From the IMG/VR virus record IMGVR_UViG_3300050132_000309, positions 1-45,906 of that record: DNA of 45,906 nt, one strand, 5' to 3'. A model generated the notes under the pieces. That model was given only the letters and a program-made list of their open reading frames with translations. It was not told the DNA's origin and made no database searches. The position numbers and the translations under genes are program-made. Origin of the DNA: a virus. Positions 25,971 through 33,184 of the stretch are shown here, in pieces. Each line of letters starts with the position of its first letter. The stretch's first letter is position 1.

Positions 25971-26263
25971 GCGTCCTCCTGCACCGGGTATTCCCCTGGC
26001 ATAGCCAACTGCAACGAAATTGGCATCATCGGCCCATGATGCGGCTGACCCAGTACCAGAGCCGCGCCGGCAGCGATCAATGCACGTTCAGCGGCGGTCA
26101 AGCGATACCGGGCCAAAGAACAAGGAACACCTGCGTTATTCTCGCCACCTGCAAACCATATCCGGGCGACGATGATCGGCAGATACTCGGGCTGGTCAAG
26201 AGCAATAACCTGCTCACAAGGGACTTCAGCAGTGGTGAGAACCGGCGAGACAGAATCCATCAC
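25967..26263 (-). CDS. Unknown protein (98 aa)
   Basis: Start GTG at 26263, or the ATG next to it; it overlaps the upstream stop. Mixed alpha/beta composition with Leu/Pro/Ala-rich parts (RYRLTAAERALIAAGAALVL). Both ends overlap neighbours by a few bases, indicating translational coupling in the small-gene operon. No family recognised. Confidence 0.6.
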   Translation of the reverse strand: MMDSVSPVLTTAEVPCEQVIALDQPEYLPIIVARIWFAGGENNAGVPCSLARYRLTAAERALIAAGAALVLGQPHHGPMMPISLQLAMPGEYPVQEDA

Positions 26264-26574
26264 TGCACCCGTTTCAAAGCCGGCGCGTGCAAATCCGTGA
26301 TGATCCGTGAGACCTGCTCAGTCTGCTCGCCGCGCGCCGCGATATGCTGGTCCACCACGGACAGCGCTTCAAGCAGGTCCTGCCGTGAGGCTTTCTCCAG
26401 GCCACCGGGAACGAGCAGAATCGGGTTGGAATACTTCGAGAACCCCACCCCCTGCTGAGTCATCTCCAAGAAAGTGGACATGGCCTCTTGCGACTTGACA
26501 ATCACAATATCGTCAGGGCCAAGTTGGAGCTTCTCTACGGACTCGCGAAGAATGTCTTCGTATTTCTGGCTCAC
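26260..26574 (-). CDS. Unknown protein (104 aa)
   Basis: GTG at 26574 overlapping the upstream stop (GTGA) with AAGGGG upstream. Helical and acidic (YEDILRESVEKLQLGPDDIV, then a C-terminal helix HIAARGEQTEQVSRIITDL). It is coupled to both neighbours. Not recognised. Confidence 0.6.
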   Translation of the reverse strand: MSQKYEDILRESVEKLQLGPDDIVIVKSQEAMSTFLEMTQQGVGFSKYSNPILLVPGGLEKASRQDLLEALSVVDQHIAARGEQTEQVSRIITDLHAPALKRVQ

Positions 26575-27164
26575 AGAATATCCCCTTGTTCGCGCCCGTC
26601 GAACCGCAGCTTGTTACGTTCCTCTTTGGGCAGCATCTTCTCGCGATTGCGCTCACGAATACACTGCGGACCGCAGTAGCGATACGGCATCGGCACGCCT
26701 GTCTCCGGGTCCACTTCAGAACCTTGCATCAAAAATTGTGACTTCCGAGCTTCCTCAAGTGTCTTCCCGCAGCCGGTGCACCGTTCCGTGTTGCCTTCAT
26801 CCATGCGGCCCTGCAACGTCTCAGCCGCGAGGTTACACTGATGCCTCATCTTGGCCAGCATTTCCAAGCCAGAGGCGACCGGCAACTTGCGGAAGTAGTT
26901 CCTGACCTCCAACTCAGTCGCAGAAAGCGCAAGCTGGGCAGCGACGTTGGCGGCAGCCAAGGTGGAATAGGGATTGCGAGGATTGATGGGTGCGGCATGT
27001 GGGACAGCCAGGCCCGCTGCCAAGTCCGCTGCTAGTTCTGCTGCCTCAGCCTCGGCACGCTGTGCCTGAAGAGGGGAAGCGTGCTGACGAGCAGGGGCTG
27101 CGACGGGAACGGCGCCAAGCCCTTGCGTGGGCTGGCCAGAGTGAACTGCTGCGAGACGAGACAT
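26571..27164 (-). CDS. Putative zinc-ribbon protein
   Basis: 197 aa from the ATG at 27164 (AAAGGA before it); the frame extends 29 codons further up but overlaps the previous gene by 65 bp. The N-terminal half is Ala/Gln-rich and helical. The second half has CTGCG (about residue 141) and CGPQC about 37 residues later, a likely single zinc site, followed by a basic helix (IRERNREKMLPKEERNK). It may bind nucleic acid. Confidence 0.6.
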   Translation of the reverse strand: MSRLAAVHSGQPTQGLGAVPVAAPARQHASPLQAQRAEAEAAELAADLAAGLAVPHAAPINPRNPYSTLAAANVAAQLALSATELEVRNYFRKLPVASGLEMLAKMRHQCNLAAETLQGRMDEGNTERCTGCGKTLEEARKSQFLMQGSEVDPETGVPMPYRYCGPQCIRERNREKMLPKEERNKLRFDGREQGDIL

Positions 27165-27186
27165 TGATGATCCTTTCGGTTCTGGG

Positions 27187-27726
27187 TTAATACATCTGTA
27201 ATTCACGCTGAGCTGATTCTTTCGGCGATAGCGGCGCGCGTGGGTCACCATACAAGTGAAGCATAAGTTCTGAGGCGCGCGCCACCCTGGTCCAGTAAGC
27301 CTCTTCAGTCTTAAACTCTTCCCTGCTGGCTACGTGGTCGTCCATCTGAGGGCAGAGCTTCCCGTTGACCGCCATCTGGATGTGAAGATTACCGTTGCCA
27401 AGAATTTTGTACGAGACCAACTCGTATTTGCCGTCCCTACTCCGCCTCGCTACCGAGTCCCAGCCGATCGTCGTCGGCTGCTGCCGGTACATCTGAGGCT
27501 GACAGGCCACAGGCGGCGCAGTCATCAGCCCACCTGACTGCGCAAGTGAGCTCCTGACCTCACGCTTGTAAAACTCATCGGTCATCACGCGCACGGAAAG
27601 TTTGTGATTCACGTCGCGGCACGCCTGGCAGCCAAAGACATGCGCATGATCCTTCGTCTGGAGGAAGATCATCTGGCGCGGGAGACTGGCCGGGTGCTGC
27701 GGATTCGTACAAATGGGAGGATTCAT
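27187..27726 (-). CDS. Putative zinc-binding protein (179 aa)
   Basis: ATG at 27726 with AGGGA upstream. The N-terminus has a possible zinc site: Cys6 with His11, then FGCQACRDVNH (Cys33, Cys36, His41). The middle is beta-rich (DGKYELVSYKILGNGNLHIQ). The C-terminus is helical. Only 10 bp separate it from the next gene upstream. The family was not recognised. Confidence 0.55.
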   Translation of the reverse strand: MNPPICTNPQHPASLPRQMIFLQTKDHAHVFGCQACRDVNHKLSVRVMTDEFYKREVRSSLAQSGGLMTAPPVACQPQMYRQQPTTIGWDSVARRSRDGKYELVSYKILGNGNLHIQMAVNGKLCPQMDDHVASREEFKTEEAYWTRVARASELMLHLYGDPRAPLSPKESAQRELQMY

Positions 27727-27736
27727 ACAGTTGTCC

Positions 27737-28522
27737 CTACCTGATGTTCTTCAAACTACGGTCCCACGTCATGACCTGACCTTCGCCATGGCATACAGGG
27801 CACGCACCTTGGAACCCTGCCTCGCCGACAATCTGGCCTGCGCCAGCGCAGCGGCCGCAAGGCCGACCGGTGGTGGCAAGGTTGCGTGGTTCACGTTTGC
27901 GAGGGGCAGCTTTGACTTCAACAGGCTCTGCTGGCACGGCTGGCTCCTGACCTGCTTGGATGGCTTGCTGATCCTGGAATCGACGATCCTCAGCAACCTT
28001 GGCTTGGTCCTTCTCGGCCTGTTCCGCTTCAGCGAGAAGCCGGTCCATCTCTGCCAAGGCCAACTCTGGAGCGGGTGGCGCCGCGGCATCCTGGAAGATT
28101 TGTGGCTTGCGACGGGTCCCGGTCCCGTCGCGCCGTTTGGCCGGAATGACAACTGGATCGCTCGGGCCTGGAGTAGGCGTGGGAGACTCTCCTGTGGCCT
28201 GCTCACCGGTTGCGCCGGATTCGAGGTCCGCAGCAAACTGGTCCTGGATGTCAGGATCTTCGTTAAAAACAAGAGCTTTGCGCGCACGCTCAGCAGAGGC
28301 CGCACCCTTCGCCATCAAATCTGATTCTGCCCCAGGCCCGTTCCGCTTCATCACCCGCATCTCGCCATCAGAAATTACGGTCACGCGCTTGGCTGCGGCG
28401 GCCAGAGGCAAAATAGCTTGAGCCATCGCCTTACCAATCGCACCGGTGGAGTTGATGATGAAGTCTCCGTCGTCGAGGATGACAGAGAGAGCGGGCTTAA
28501 CCGATTCAATTTCTTGGGTCAT
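27737..28522 (-). CDS. Protein with C-terminal DnaJ-type zinc finger
   Basis: 261 aa, ATG at 28522 overlapping the upstream stop (ATGA), AAGGAAA before. The N-terminus (SVILDDGDFIINSTGAIGKA) may be a small domain; the centre is Ala/Glu/Arg-rich and probably disordered. Near the C-terminus CGRCAGAGQIVG followed by CPVCHGEGQV repeats the CxxCxGxG pattern of the DnaJ central zinc finger, giving one complete zinc site. No J domain is present. Function unknown. Confidence 0.6.
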   Translation of the reverse strand: MTQEIESVKPALSVILDDGDFIINSTGAIGKAMAQAILPLAAAAKRVTVISDGEMRVMKRNGPGAESDLMAKGAASAERARKALVFNEDPDIQDQFAADLESGATGEQATGESPTPTPGPSDPVVIPAKRRDGTGTRRKPQIFQDAAAPPAPELALAEMDRLLAEAEQAEKDQAKVAEDRRFQDQQAIQAGQEPAVPAEPVEVKAAPRKREPRNLATTGRPCGRCAGAGQIVGEAGFQGACPVCHGEGQVMTWDRSLKNIR

Positions 28523-28767
28523 GCAATTTCCTTCGAGAAGAATTCCTCTGGCAGTTCTTCACACTTAATAACCGGAACTGCAAACACTCGATGCGAGAAC
28601 GGACAGGTTGGATGTGTAGGGTGAGAAGCCACAACGTATAGAGGAGCAGTAGTACACGGGAAAGCCTTCTGCTCAACGTAGCAATGCATCCCACACTCAG
28701 CACAGACACATAGATTCTGTGGGAACTGGTACACGCCTGTCATGGGCATAGACGCAACCTGACTCAT
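28519..28767 (-). CDS. Small Cys-rich protein
   Basis: 82 aa from the ATG at 28767, which overlaps the previous stop (ATGA) and has GAGGAG nine bases before; an upstream ATG would overlap the neighbour by 49 bp. Cysteines in LCVCAECGMHCYV and a later HPTCPFSH suggest a zinc site. Function unknown. Confidence 0.6.
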   Translation of the reverse strand: MSQVASMPMTGVYQFPQNLCVCAECGMHCYVEQKAFPCTTAPLYVVASHPTHPTCPFSHRVFAVPVIKCEELPEEFFSKEIA

Positions 28768-28946
28768 ACGCTTCTCCTCGATCTTTCCACTGCTTTTGCC
28801 ATATCCGCGCACGCCTCACCAAACTCCGCGCCGGTCATCTCAGCCAACCGTTTCCTCGGCCTGCGCCGCTCAGGGACTTGAAGATCGCGCTCCCCCCAAC
28901 TGATCGCGCCACCGCCGTCGGACTGTTCATGTTCGTTGGCGCTCAT
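28764..28946 (-). CDS. Small acidic/basic protein (60 aa)
   Basis: ATG at 28946 overlapping the upstream stop (ATGA). Polar N-terminus with Gly/Ser, then a basic patch (PERRRPRKRLAEMTG) and a helix (EFGEACADMAKAVERSR). Coupled on both sides. Function unknown. Confidence 0.55.
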   Translation of the reverse strand: MSANEHEQSDGGGAISWGERDLQVPERRRPRKRLAEMTGAEFGEACADMAKAVERSRRSV

Positions 28947-29302
28947 GCTTTTGGCCCCTTCTCTAAACGCGCTCGCAGTCTCTCAAGCGCCTCCTCCGCA
29001 GTCTTAGGAGGCTCTGCTTTTACATACGTATCCCTCTCCAACACAGCAGGCACAGGACGTACCGGACCCGCTTTCACTTTTCCTATGACCCAGACAGAAT
29101 GCGCAACTCCTCCATCCTTATCTTTGGCTTTTGGCCATTGATCCAAAGAAGGAAGCCCCTCGCGCTTACGCCAAGGTATCAGAGGCTTACAATCGTTAGA
29201 GATCCCAAAGGCGCGGAGCGAAAGCGCAACTCGTAACTTCTCACTCCAGTGAGAGATAGCAGTCACTATCTCATACAGTCTGGCAATCAGATTCATCTTC
29301 AT
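28943..29302 (-). CDS. Unknown protein (119 aa)
   Basis: ATG at 29302 overlapping the upstream stop, GAGGA before it. It shares the phrase KREGLP with the next gene upstream (both have LxxRKREGLP in similar context), suggesting a common short module. The C-terminus is a charged helix (KTAEEALERLRARLEKG). Not recognised. Confidence 0.6.
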   Translation of the reverse strand: MKMNLIARLYEIVTAISHWSEKLRVALSLRAFGISNDCKPLIPWRKREGLPSLDQWPKAKDKDGGVAHSVWVIGKVKAGPVRPVPAVLERDTYVKAEPPKTAEEALERLRARLEKGPKA

Positions 29303-29844
29303 CGCGGTCCTCGTTTCAGATATTCCTGCAACCTCTGATCCACTTCCTCGTCACCCACGCCATCCAGCACGAGGTCCGGAGCCTGCTCACCTTCGGCGCC
29401 GTGACTGACACGCTCGGCCCGCTTATACGTTGCGGCGTCCCGATGCAGGTCAACCAACTCGTCAGCCAGATTCCGGCCGTCCTCGGCTACATCCAGAATC
29501 TCAAACGCGAAGTGGCCTTCCGCCCAGTTCCGTGTGGCGTCCTCCAACGGCGCGCCCTTGCGCGTCCCGATCGCAAATGCACCAGGTTTGCCATCGCGCC
29601 CGGCCCCGGCAAACAGCACTCTGCTGACCTCAGCCCCGTCCAGCCGGTAGTAGCGTGCATTACCGGAGTCGTCGAGCCGGGTTTCAAGAGGGCTGCCATC
29701 GGCGTCTACCGGCCCCGGCAGCCCCTCACGCTTGCGGAGGGAGAGAAGGTTGGCGAGACGATAGGCTTTGCGCATCTCAAACCAATCACCGACCCTCTGC
29801 ACGGCGCGGGCGGGATTAAAGATGGAGTCTTCAAACATCGGCAT
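29299..29844 (-). CDS. Unknown protein (181 aa)
   Basis: ATG at 29844 with a perfect GGAGG eight bases before; a longer frame adds 8 residues with no SD. Acidic overall; contains YRLANLLSLRKREGLPG, paralleling the downstream gene, and an acidic C-terminus (GVGDEEVDQRLQEYLKRG). No family recognised. It overlaps its upstream neighbour by 14 bp. Confidence 0.6.
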   Translation of the reverse strand: MPMFEDSIFNPARAVQRVGDWFEMRKAYRLANLLSLRKREGLPGPVDADGSPLETRLDDSGNARYYRLDGAEVSRVLFAGAGRDGKPGAFAIGTRKGAPLEDATRNWAEGHFAFEILDVAEDGRNLADELVDLHRDAATYKRAERVSHGAEGEQAPDLVLDGVGDEEVDQRLQEYLKRGPR

Positions 29845-30190
29845 TGGGAACCTCCTCTGTCGGCTCATCCGCAGGCGCCAGCCTCACCCCGTCCAGTGAC
29901 TTCAGCCAAGCCAGCAACTGCTCACGAAACCATTCTACGGTATCGACATCCTTGCACAAGACTGTCGCGCTCTCGCCAAGGAGCCATCTATAGGCCGGCT
30001 TCGGATGAGTTGTCGTCCCCGGGCCATAGCATCCAACCATAACTCTCAGCCTCGCGGCGCCCATCTCGCCAAGGCACGCCTCAAACACCTCGACGTTGGC
30101 GGGTTCATCAGCTAGGCTGGCAGCCTTCACTTCAACACGGATGCTATCTTCATTCCACTGAGTTTTTGGTAAACGGGGACGGGGGCTCAA
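29831..30190 (-). CDS. Unknown protein (119 aa)
   Basis: TTG at 30190 is chosen because it overlaps the previous stop as TTGA and has AAGGTG at good distance. A longer frame exists but would overlap the 60-aa gene by 130 bp. Mixed alpha/beta with an aromatic helix (VDTVEWFREQLLAWLKSL). Function unknown. Confidence 0.55.
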   Translation of the reverse strand: MSPRPRLPKTQWNEDSIRVEVKAASLADEPANVEVFEACLGEMGAARLRVMVGCYGPGTTTHPKPAYRWLLGESATVLCKDVDTVEWFREQLLAWLKSLDGVRLAPADEPTEEVPNADV

Positions 30191-30369
30191 TGTTTCACCT
30201 TGACTTCCTTGATCCGGTACACCTCGTCCGGAAATCGCTGCTGCGCCCTGGCCAGCGCCACCTTCGCCGCACGCGCTGAGACTGGCCGGCCACGAAGAGT
30301 CCAGGACGACGGGCGCCACCGGCCAGAGGTTTTGACCTGGATTACGAATTTCTTGGGCTTCTCAGCCAT
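30187..30369 (-). CDS. Small basic protein (60 aa)
   Basis: ATG at 30369 overlapping the previous stop (TAATG). Beta-strand start (PKKFVIQVKTSGRWRPSSW), a helix (ARAAKVALARAQQRF) and a basic end. It resembles small phage proteins that wrap or modify other proteins, but the family is not certain. Overlap and length support a real gene. Confidence 0.6.
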   Translation of the reverse strand: MAEKPKKFVIQVKTSGRWRPSSWTLRGRPVSARAAKVALARAQQRFPDEVYRIKEVKVKH

Positions 30370-30515
30370 TATGCGACCTGCTTCCTTCGCGCCAAGGCTT
30401 CCCGGCGCAATTTGTTCGCGTACTTGACCAACTCCGCTTTCGGCAATGCCGGCCCATACTTTAAACGGCGAAGGATGGCCTGGCGCTCGGCGGGAGTGAG
30501 GACTGGATCACTCAT
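30369..30515 (-). CDS. Small basic helical protein (48 aa)
   Basis: ATG at 30515, overlapping the previous gene; stop overlaps the next start (TAATG). The product (PVLTPAERQAILRRLKYGP, then ANKLRREALARRKQVA) is basic and helical. The tight overlaps on both sides argue that it is translated although very short. Confidence 0.55.
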   Translation of the reverse strand: MSDPVLTPAERQAILRRLKYGPALPKAELVKYANKLRREALARRKQVA

Positions 30516-30967
30516 GCCAACCACCTTCTTCCTGCGCGCTGCTCAACCTCCGCGCGCTGCTTTTTGGTTTCCTGCCGCTCGCCTGACTTGACTGTGCGCT
30601 TCGATTTGTGGGTCATGACGATCTGTGACCATGCACGGCCAATCGAGTAGTCGAATTCAGATCCGGGCTGAAAAATACGACGCGCCTCTTCTTCGCTCAC
30701 CGGCCACGCTTCCATCTCCATGCCTGTCGTTCTGTACCGCACATGGAGAGTCGGACCGGCGGGGCGAAGAGTGCGGCCACTGGCTTCGTCAAGGAGAGAT
30801 GGAGCATCAGGGGTCCATTCGAGCCAGGAGAAGACACGGGATGGAGCTGGGTCGAGACGGAGGACCGTGGTGGGGGCTTTGGCGTTGGTGGGGGAGGGAG
30901 AATTCATTACGAAACGAAGCATAGCACAGCGATGGTAGGTTTGCAATAAATTATTTTCTGAGCTCAC
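30512..30967 (-). CDS. KTSC-like domain protein
   Basis: 151 aa. The GTG at 30967 overlaps the previous stop as GTGA with AGGTG upstream, the same arrangement as other gene pairs here. After a polar N-terminus, residues about 70-120 (LHVRYRTTGMEMEAWPVSEE, then RIFQPGSEFDYSIGRAW) resemble the KTSC domain, found in phage and bacterial proteins of uncertain role. The C-terminus is Lys/Arg-rich. A promoter lies inside the 5' end (30918-30946), so a shorter form starting at 30907 could also be made. Confidence 0.5.
   Translation of the reverse strand: MSSENNLLQTYHRCAMLRFVMNSPSPTNAKAPTTVLRLDPAPSRVFSWLEWTPDAPSLLDEASGRTLRPAGPTLHVRYRTTGMEMEAWPVSEEEARRIFQPGSEFDYSIGRAWSQIVMTHKSKRTVKSGERQETKKQRAEVEQRAGRRWLA
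30918..30946 (-). promoter_or_regulatory. Leftward promoter TTGCAA-N17-TATGCT with extended -10
   Basis: On the minus strand TTGCAA (30946-30941), 17 bp, then TATGCT (30923-30918) preceded by TGC (extended -10). It shares the -35 TTGCAA with the leftward promoters at 33139-33166 and 33805-33833. The predicted start would lie just ahead of the ATG at 30907 in the KTSC-like gene. Confidence 0.55.
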
Positions 30968-31215
30968 CAACACATCACCTGAAAAATCCACAACGGCTCA
31001 TTTTGCCCCGACACAACCTCCGGACGGCACTCGAACGAGTAGCGATGGCCAGCAAACGCCCCAAAGGGCTGGAGAATGAACTCACCCCGGTCATAGGCCA
31101 CATAATGCGGACCCGAGAACCTATAGTCCATACAGGCGAGACAGTCGTTGTACTGCCGCAGGACCTGACGAGCCGCGTTGGCCCATTCAGACCGACGAGG
31201 CTTATTTGCAATCAT
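30964..31215 (-). CDS. Unknown protein (83 aa)
   Basis: ATG at 31215 overlapping the upstream stop (ATGA); GGAGG eight bases before. Aromatic-rich (YNDCLACMDYRFSGPHYVAY, EPLWIFQVMCW). Its own stop overlaps the KTSC-like gene start. Function unknown. Confidence 0.6.
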   Translation of the reverse strand: MIANKPRRSEWANAARQVLRQYNDCLACMDYRFSGPHYVAYDRGEFILQPFGAFAGHRYSFECRPEVVSGQNEPLWIFQVMCW

Positions 31216-31484
31216 TCTGTGCCTCCCGCCGCCTGCGCAACCCGGCTCACCACTCCTGCGTCATGCAGCACCATCGCTTTCGGACCCTCTTTCACTATCG
31301 CAGTTACCGAACTACGAAACGCATCGTAATACCACGGCAAGCCTTCTGGGATCCAACTGATGAAAGACACCTGCGCTAGACCCTCATAGAGAATATGCTT
31401 ACCGATCTTTCGGGTCATATATACCGTTCCATCACCCCGCTTAAAGTAGCTCTCACGGACTTCAACCATGCCGTCATCTCTCAT
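31212..31484 (-). CDS. Unknown protein (90 aa)
   Basis: ATG at 31484 overlapping the previous stop, GGAGGAG before. Beta-type start (VEVRESYFKRGDGTVYMTRK) and aromatic centre (FISWIPEGLPWYYDAF). The C-terminus SRVAQAAGG is nearly the same as the end of the HTH gene two positions upstream, due to a 20-bp DNA repeat. Function unknown. Confidence 0.6.
   Translation of the reverse strand: MRDDGMVEVRESYFKRGDGTVYMTRKIGKHILYEGLAQVSFISWIPEGLPWYYDAFRSSVTAIVKEGPKAMVLHDAGVVSRVAQAAGGTE
31231..31250 (-). repeat. 20-bp repeat at a gene end (copy 1; copy 2 at 31799-31818)
   Basis: The plus-strand 20-mer beginning GCCTGCGCAACCC is exact at 31231-31250 and 31799-31818, at the 3' ends of two genes and directly before the SD of the next gene. 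It encodes the same C-terminal residues in both (VSRVAQA). Confidence 0.8.
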
Positions 31485-31786
31485 TCTGCTCCTCCTGCTG
31501 CCCGCTTTGCCTCTCGCTTCGCCTCGCGCTCTGCCCAGTACGGATGCATGTGCCCATACCTGCCACCAATCACAGGCTTAGCCCACGACTCCTCGACCCA
31601 CTGAAATATCTGGCGAGCGGAGATTGGAACGCCGCGTTCCTCGCCATAGTGAATCCCGCCTTGATGGTCCGCAGTGTAGACGCGGTCAATGACAGCCTCC
31701 ACAGGCGGCTCCCCGGCATCTAGCCGGTCGATAAGCAAAACCTGGACATTAGTCCCATCACCAATACTGCTGAATTCGATTTTCAT
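31481..31786 (-). CDS. Unknown protein (101 aa)
   Basis: ATG at 31786 overlapping the upstream stop, GGAGGAG before. Beta-rich N-terminus (KIEFSSIGDGTNVQVLLIDR) and Lys/Arg/Glu-rich C-terminal helix (WAEREAKREAKRAAGGAE). No function recognised. Confidence 0.6.
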   Translation of the reverse strand: MKIEFSSIGDGTNVQVLLIDRLDAGEPPVEAVIDRVYTADHQGGIHYGEERGVPISARQIFQWVEESWAKPVIGGRYGHMHPYWAEREAKREAKRAAGGAE

Positions 31787-32436
31787 TCCGCTCCTCCTGC
31801 CTGCGCAACCCGGCTCACTGCCATCTGGCCCACGCCGACCAGCCCCCCAATAACCGCTTGGCTCAGTCCGCGCCCATCATCCGGGTCCGTCCAGGCAAGC
31901 CAACCGAGAATCTCAGCCTTCTGCGCCGCCGTGATTCTCGGCCCTCGGGGCATGGCCAGTCCCGCGACCCGGCGGCAGCGCCAGCAGTTGCAACCGAGTT
32001 GGACGACCTCCCCATCCACCCCTATCTTCTCCCTTGCCCGCTCCCACGTTCCATGCAGCGGCTTGACAGCTTTGGCACGGAACCCCAAGGCCGCGGCGGC
32101 CGACAGGCTGAACCCAAGTTCTTTGGCCACCGCGGAAGCCGACTCGCCCACTGCGACCCGGGCACGCAATTCAGCCAAGCACGCCTCGGCCTTGGCGCGC
32201 TCCGGCGCCGGGCGTGGCCCAGGCAGACAGCAGGAGGGCCGGTAAAGCCTTCCGGCCAGCCAACCAACCTTCTGCCGGCTGACTCCGAGTTGGTCAGCAA
32301 CCCGACGCAAAGTGATGTGGGGATGCTCAAGAAGGTAGTGACGCAAGTGGGCGCGAAACTCGGGAGGGGAAAGAGTCAGGCGCGCAGGCTCAAGATCAGC
32401 GAGGTGGAGAGCGGGGGAGGAAATGGGACTGTTCAT
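31783..32436 (-). CDS. Multi-HTH DNA-binding protein (regulator or terminase-small-subunit candidate)
   Basis: 217 aa, ATG at 32436. Three HTH-like segments are visible: ITLRRVADQLGVSRQKVGWL (about 40-60), GESASAVAKELGFSLSAAAA (about 97-116), and LSQAVIGGLVGVGQMAVSRV (about 191-210). A Cys cluster (LGCNCWRCRR) at about 148-157 could bind zinc. Its own promoter lies directly upstream over an AT-rich palindrome, suggesting autoregulation. Arrayed HTHs also occur in small terminase subunits, and no other candidate for that role is evident. Confidence 0.6.
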   Translation of the reverse strand: MNSPISSPALHLADLEPARLTLSPPEFRAHLRHYLLEHPHITLRRVADQLGVSRQKVGWLAGRLYRPSCCLPGPRPAPERAKAEACLAELRARVAVGESASAVAKELGFSLSAAAALGFRAKAVKPLHGTWERAREKIGVDGEVVQLGCNCWRCRRVAGLAMPRGPRITAAQKAEILGWLAWTDPDDGRGLSQAVIGGLVGVGQMAVSRVAQAGGAE

Positions 32437-32442
32437 AGTGTA

Positions 32443-32471
32443 ACCCTACCACGGCAATATTATATTGTCAA
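32443..32471 (-). promoter_or_regulatory. Promoter TTGACA-N17-TAGGGT within an AT-rich palindrome
   Basis: TTGACA (32471-32466) is followed after 17 bp by TAGGGT (32448-32443). Transcription would begin at or next to the ATG of the multi-HTH gene. The -35 lies in a near-palindrome (32456-32480, AATATTATATTG mirrored by TCAATATATTATT), a likely operator. Confidence 0.6.
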
Positions 32472-32565
32472 TATATTATTTAGAATTGTTGGGGCCACCG
32501 GGGGTATATCCGCAGCAAGGACCAAAGTGGCAGGCAGACTGCCGACGAACTTTCCCTTTTCAAAA

Positions 32566-32748
32566 TCAGTCTGGGGCATCGATGGCCTCCGCCATATTTC
32601 GGCTGTACTCGCCCAACATCTTCCCGCACCGCTTGCAATGCAGACTGCCAATCTCCTGAAACCCGTCGTGCGTGCGATAGAACACCGCGGGAACCTGGGT
32701 GGATCGGTGGCCGCGCAGAAGACAGATCAACTTGCGGATTAGGCGCAT
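32566..32748 (-). CDS. Small protein with CxxC motif (60 aa)
   Basis: ATG at 32748 with AAAGG upstream, overlapping the previous gene by 10 bp. Basic N-terminus (RLIRKLICLLRGHRST), beta phrase (AVFYRTHDGFQEIGSLHC), and CKRCGKMLGEY. A similar layout (GHR..., C..CG) is common in small phage zinc proteins. Followed by a 129-bp gap that holds the next gene's promoter. Confidence 0.65.
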   Translation of the reverse strand: MRLIRKLICLLRGHRSTQVPAVFYRTHDGFQEIGSLHCKRCGKMLGEYSRNMAEAIDAPD

Positions 32749-33110
32749 TGCTGTTTACCTTTCGCTTCTTCTTTACCCACCGTCATATCCACCGGCGCCA
32801 ACTCAATCCGCTGATCATCCGGATTCCACTGATACCTTTTCCCAGGGTCCAGCCCATAAGCCTTTACGGCCCAGTCCCACCAGCGCCGCCTATCCGCGGC
32901 CAGCGCACGAAACTGTTCCACCACATAGCGATTCATGGACTGAATGTAAGCGTCCAGTCCCATCTGGCGATCAGCAATCTCGCACATCGTGCGCGCGGAA
33001 TTGGGGGACGGCCAAATTTTGTCATCCAGCTTCTCATATCCTTCACCGCCATTGGCGGTCATCAGGTGCTCCCCACCGTGAGGGGTGTAGTCGTGGGTAT
33101 CTTTGGACAT
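32739..33110 (-). CDS. Unknown protein (123 aa)
   Basis: ATG at 33110 with AAAGGAG upstream. Polar N-terminus, then a long helix (SARTMCEIADRQMGLDAYIQ, FRALAADRRRWWDWAV) with several Trp and Arg. It is the first gene of the small-gene operon; the promoter at 33139-33166 lies directly before it. Function unknown. Confidence 0.65.
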   Translation of the reverse strand: MSKDTHDYTPHGGEHLMTANGGEGYEKLDDKIWPSPNSARTMCEIADRQMGLDAYIQSMNRYVVEQFRALAADRRRWWDWAVKAYGLDPGKRYQWNPDDQRIELAPVDMTVGKEEAKGKQQCA

Positions 33111-33138
33111 TCGAGGGACTCCTTTGCATCACGAGGAA

Positions 33139-33166
33139 ATAATACCACAGTCCGATTAGTTTGCAA
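33139..33166 (-). promoter_or_regulatory. Leftward operon promoter TTGCAA-N16-TATTAT with extended -10
   Basis: TTGCAA (33166-33161), 16 bp, then TATTAT (33144-33139) preceded by TGG (extended -10) on the minus strand. It lies just upstream of the first gene of the long overlapping small-gene operon and is the best candidate for its main promoter. Confidence 0.75.
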
Positions 33167-33184
33167 GCAATTAAACCGCGCGCC

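Noticed and set aside
32460-32651. 63-aa ORF overlapping the promoter of the multi-HTH gene
   Set aside because: It lies opposite or across the promoter and the CxxC gene and has no SD.
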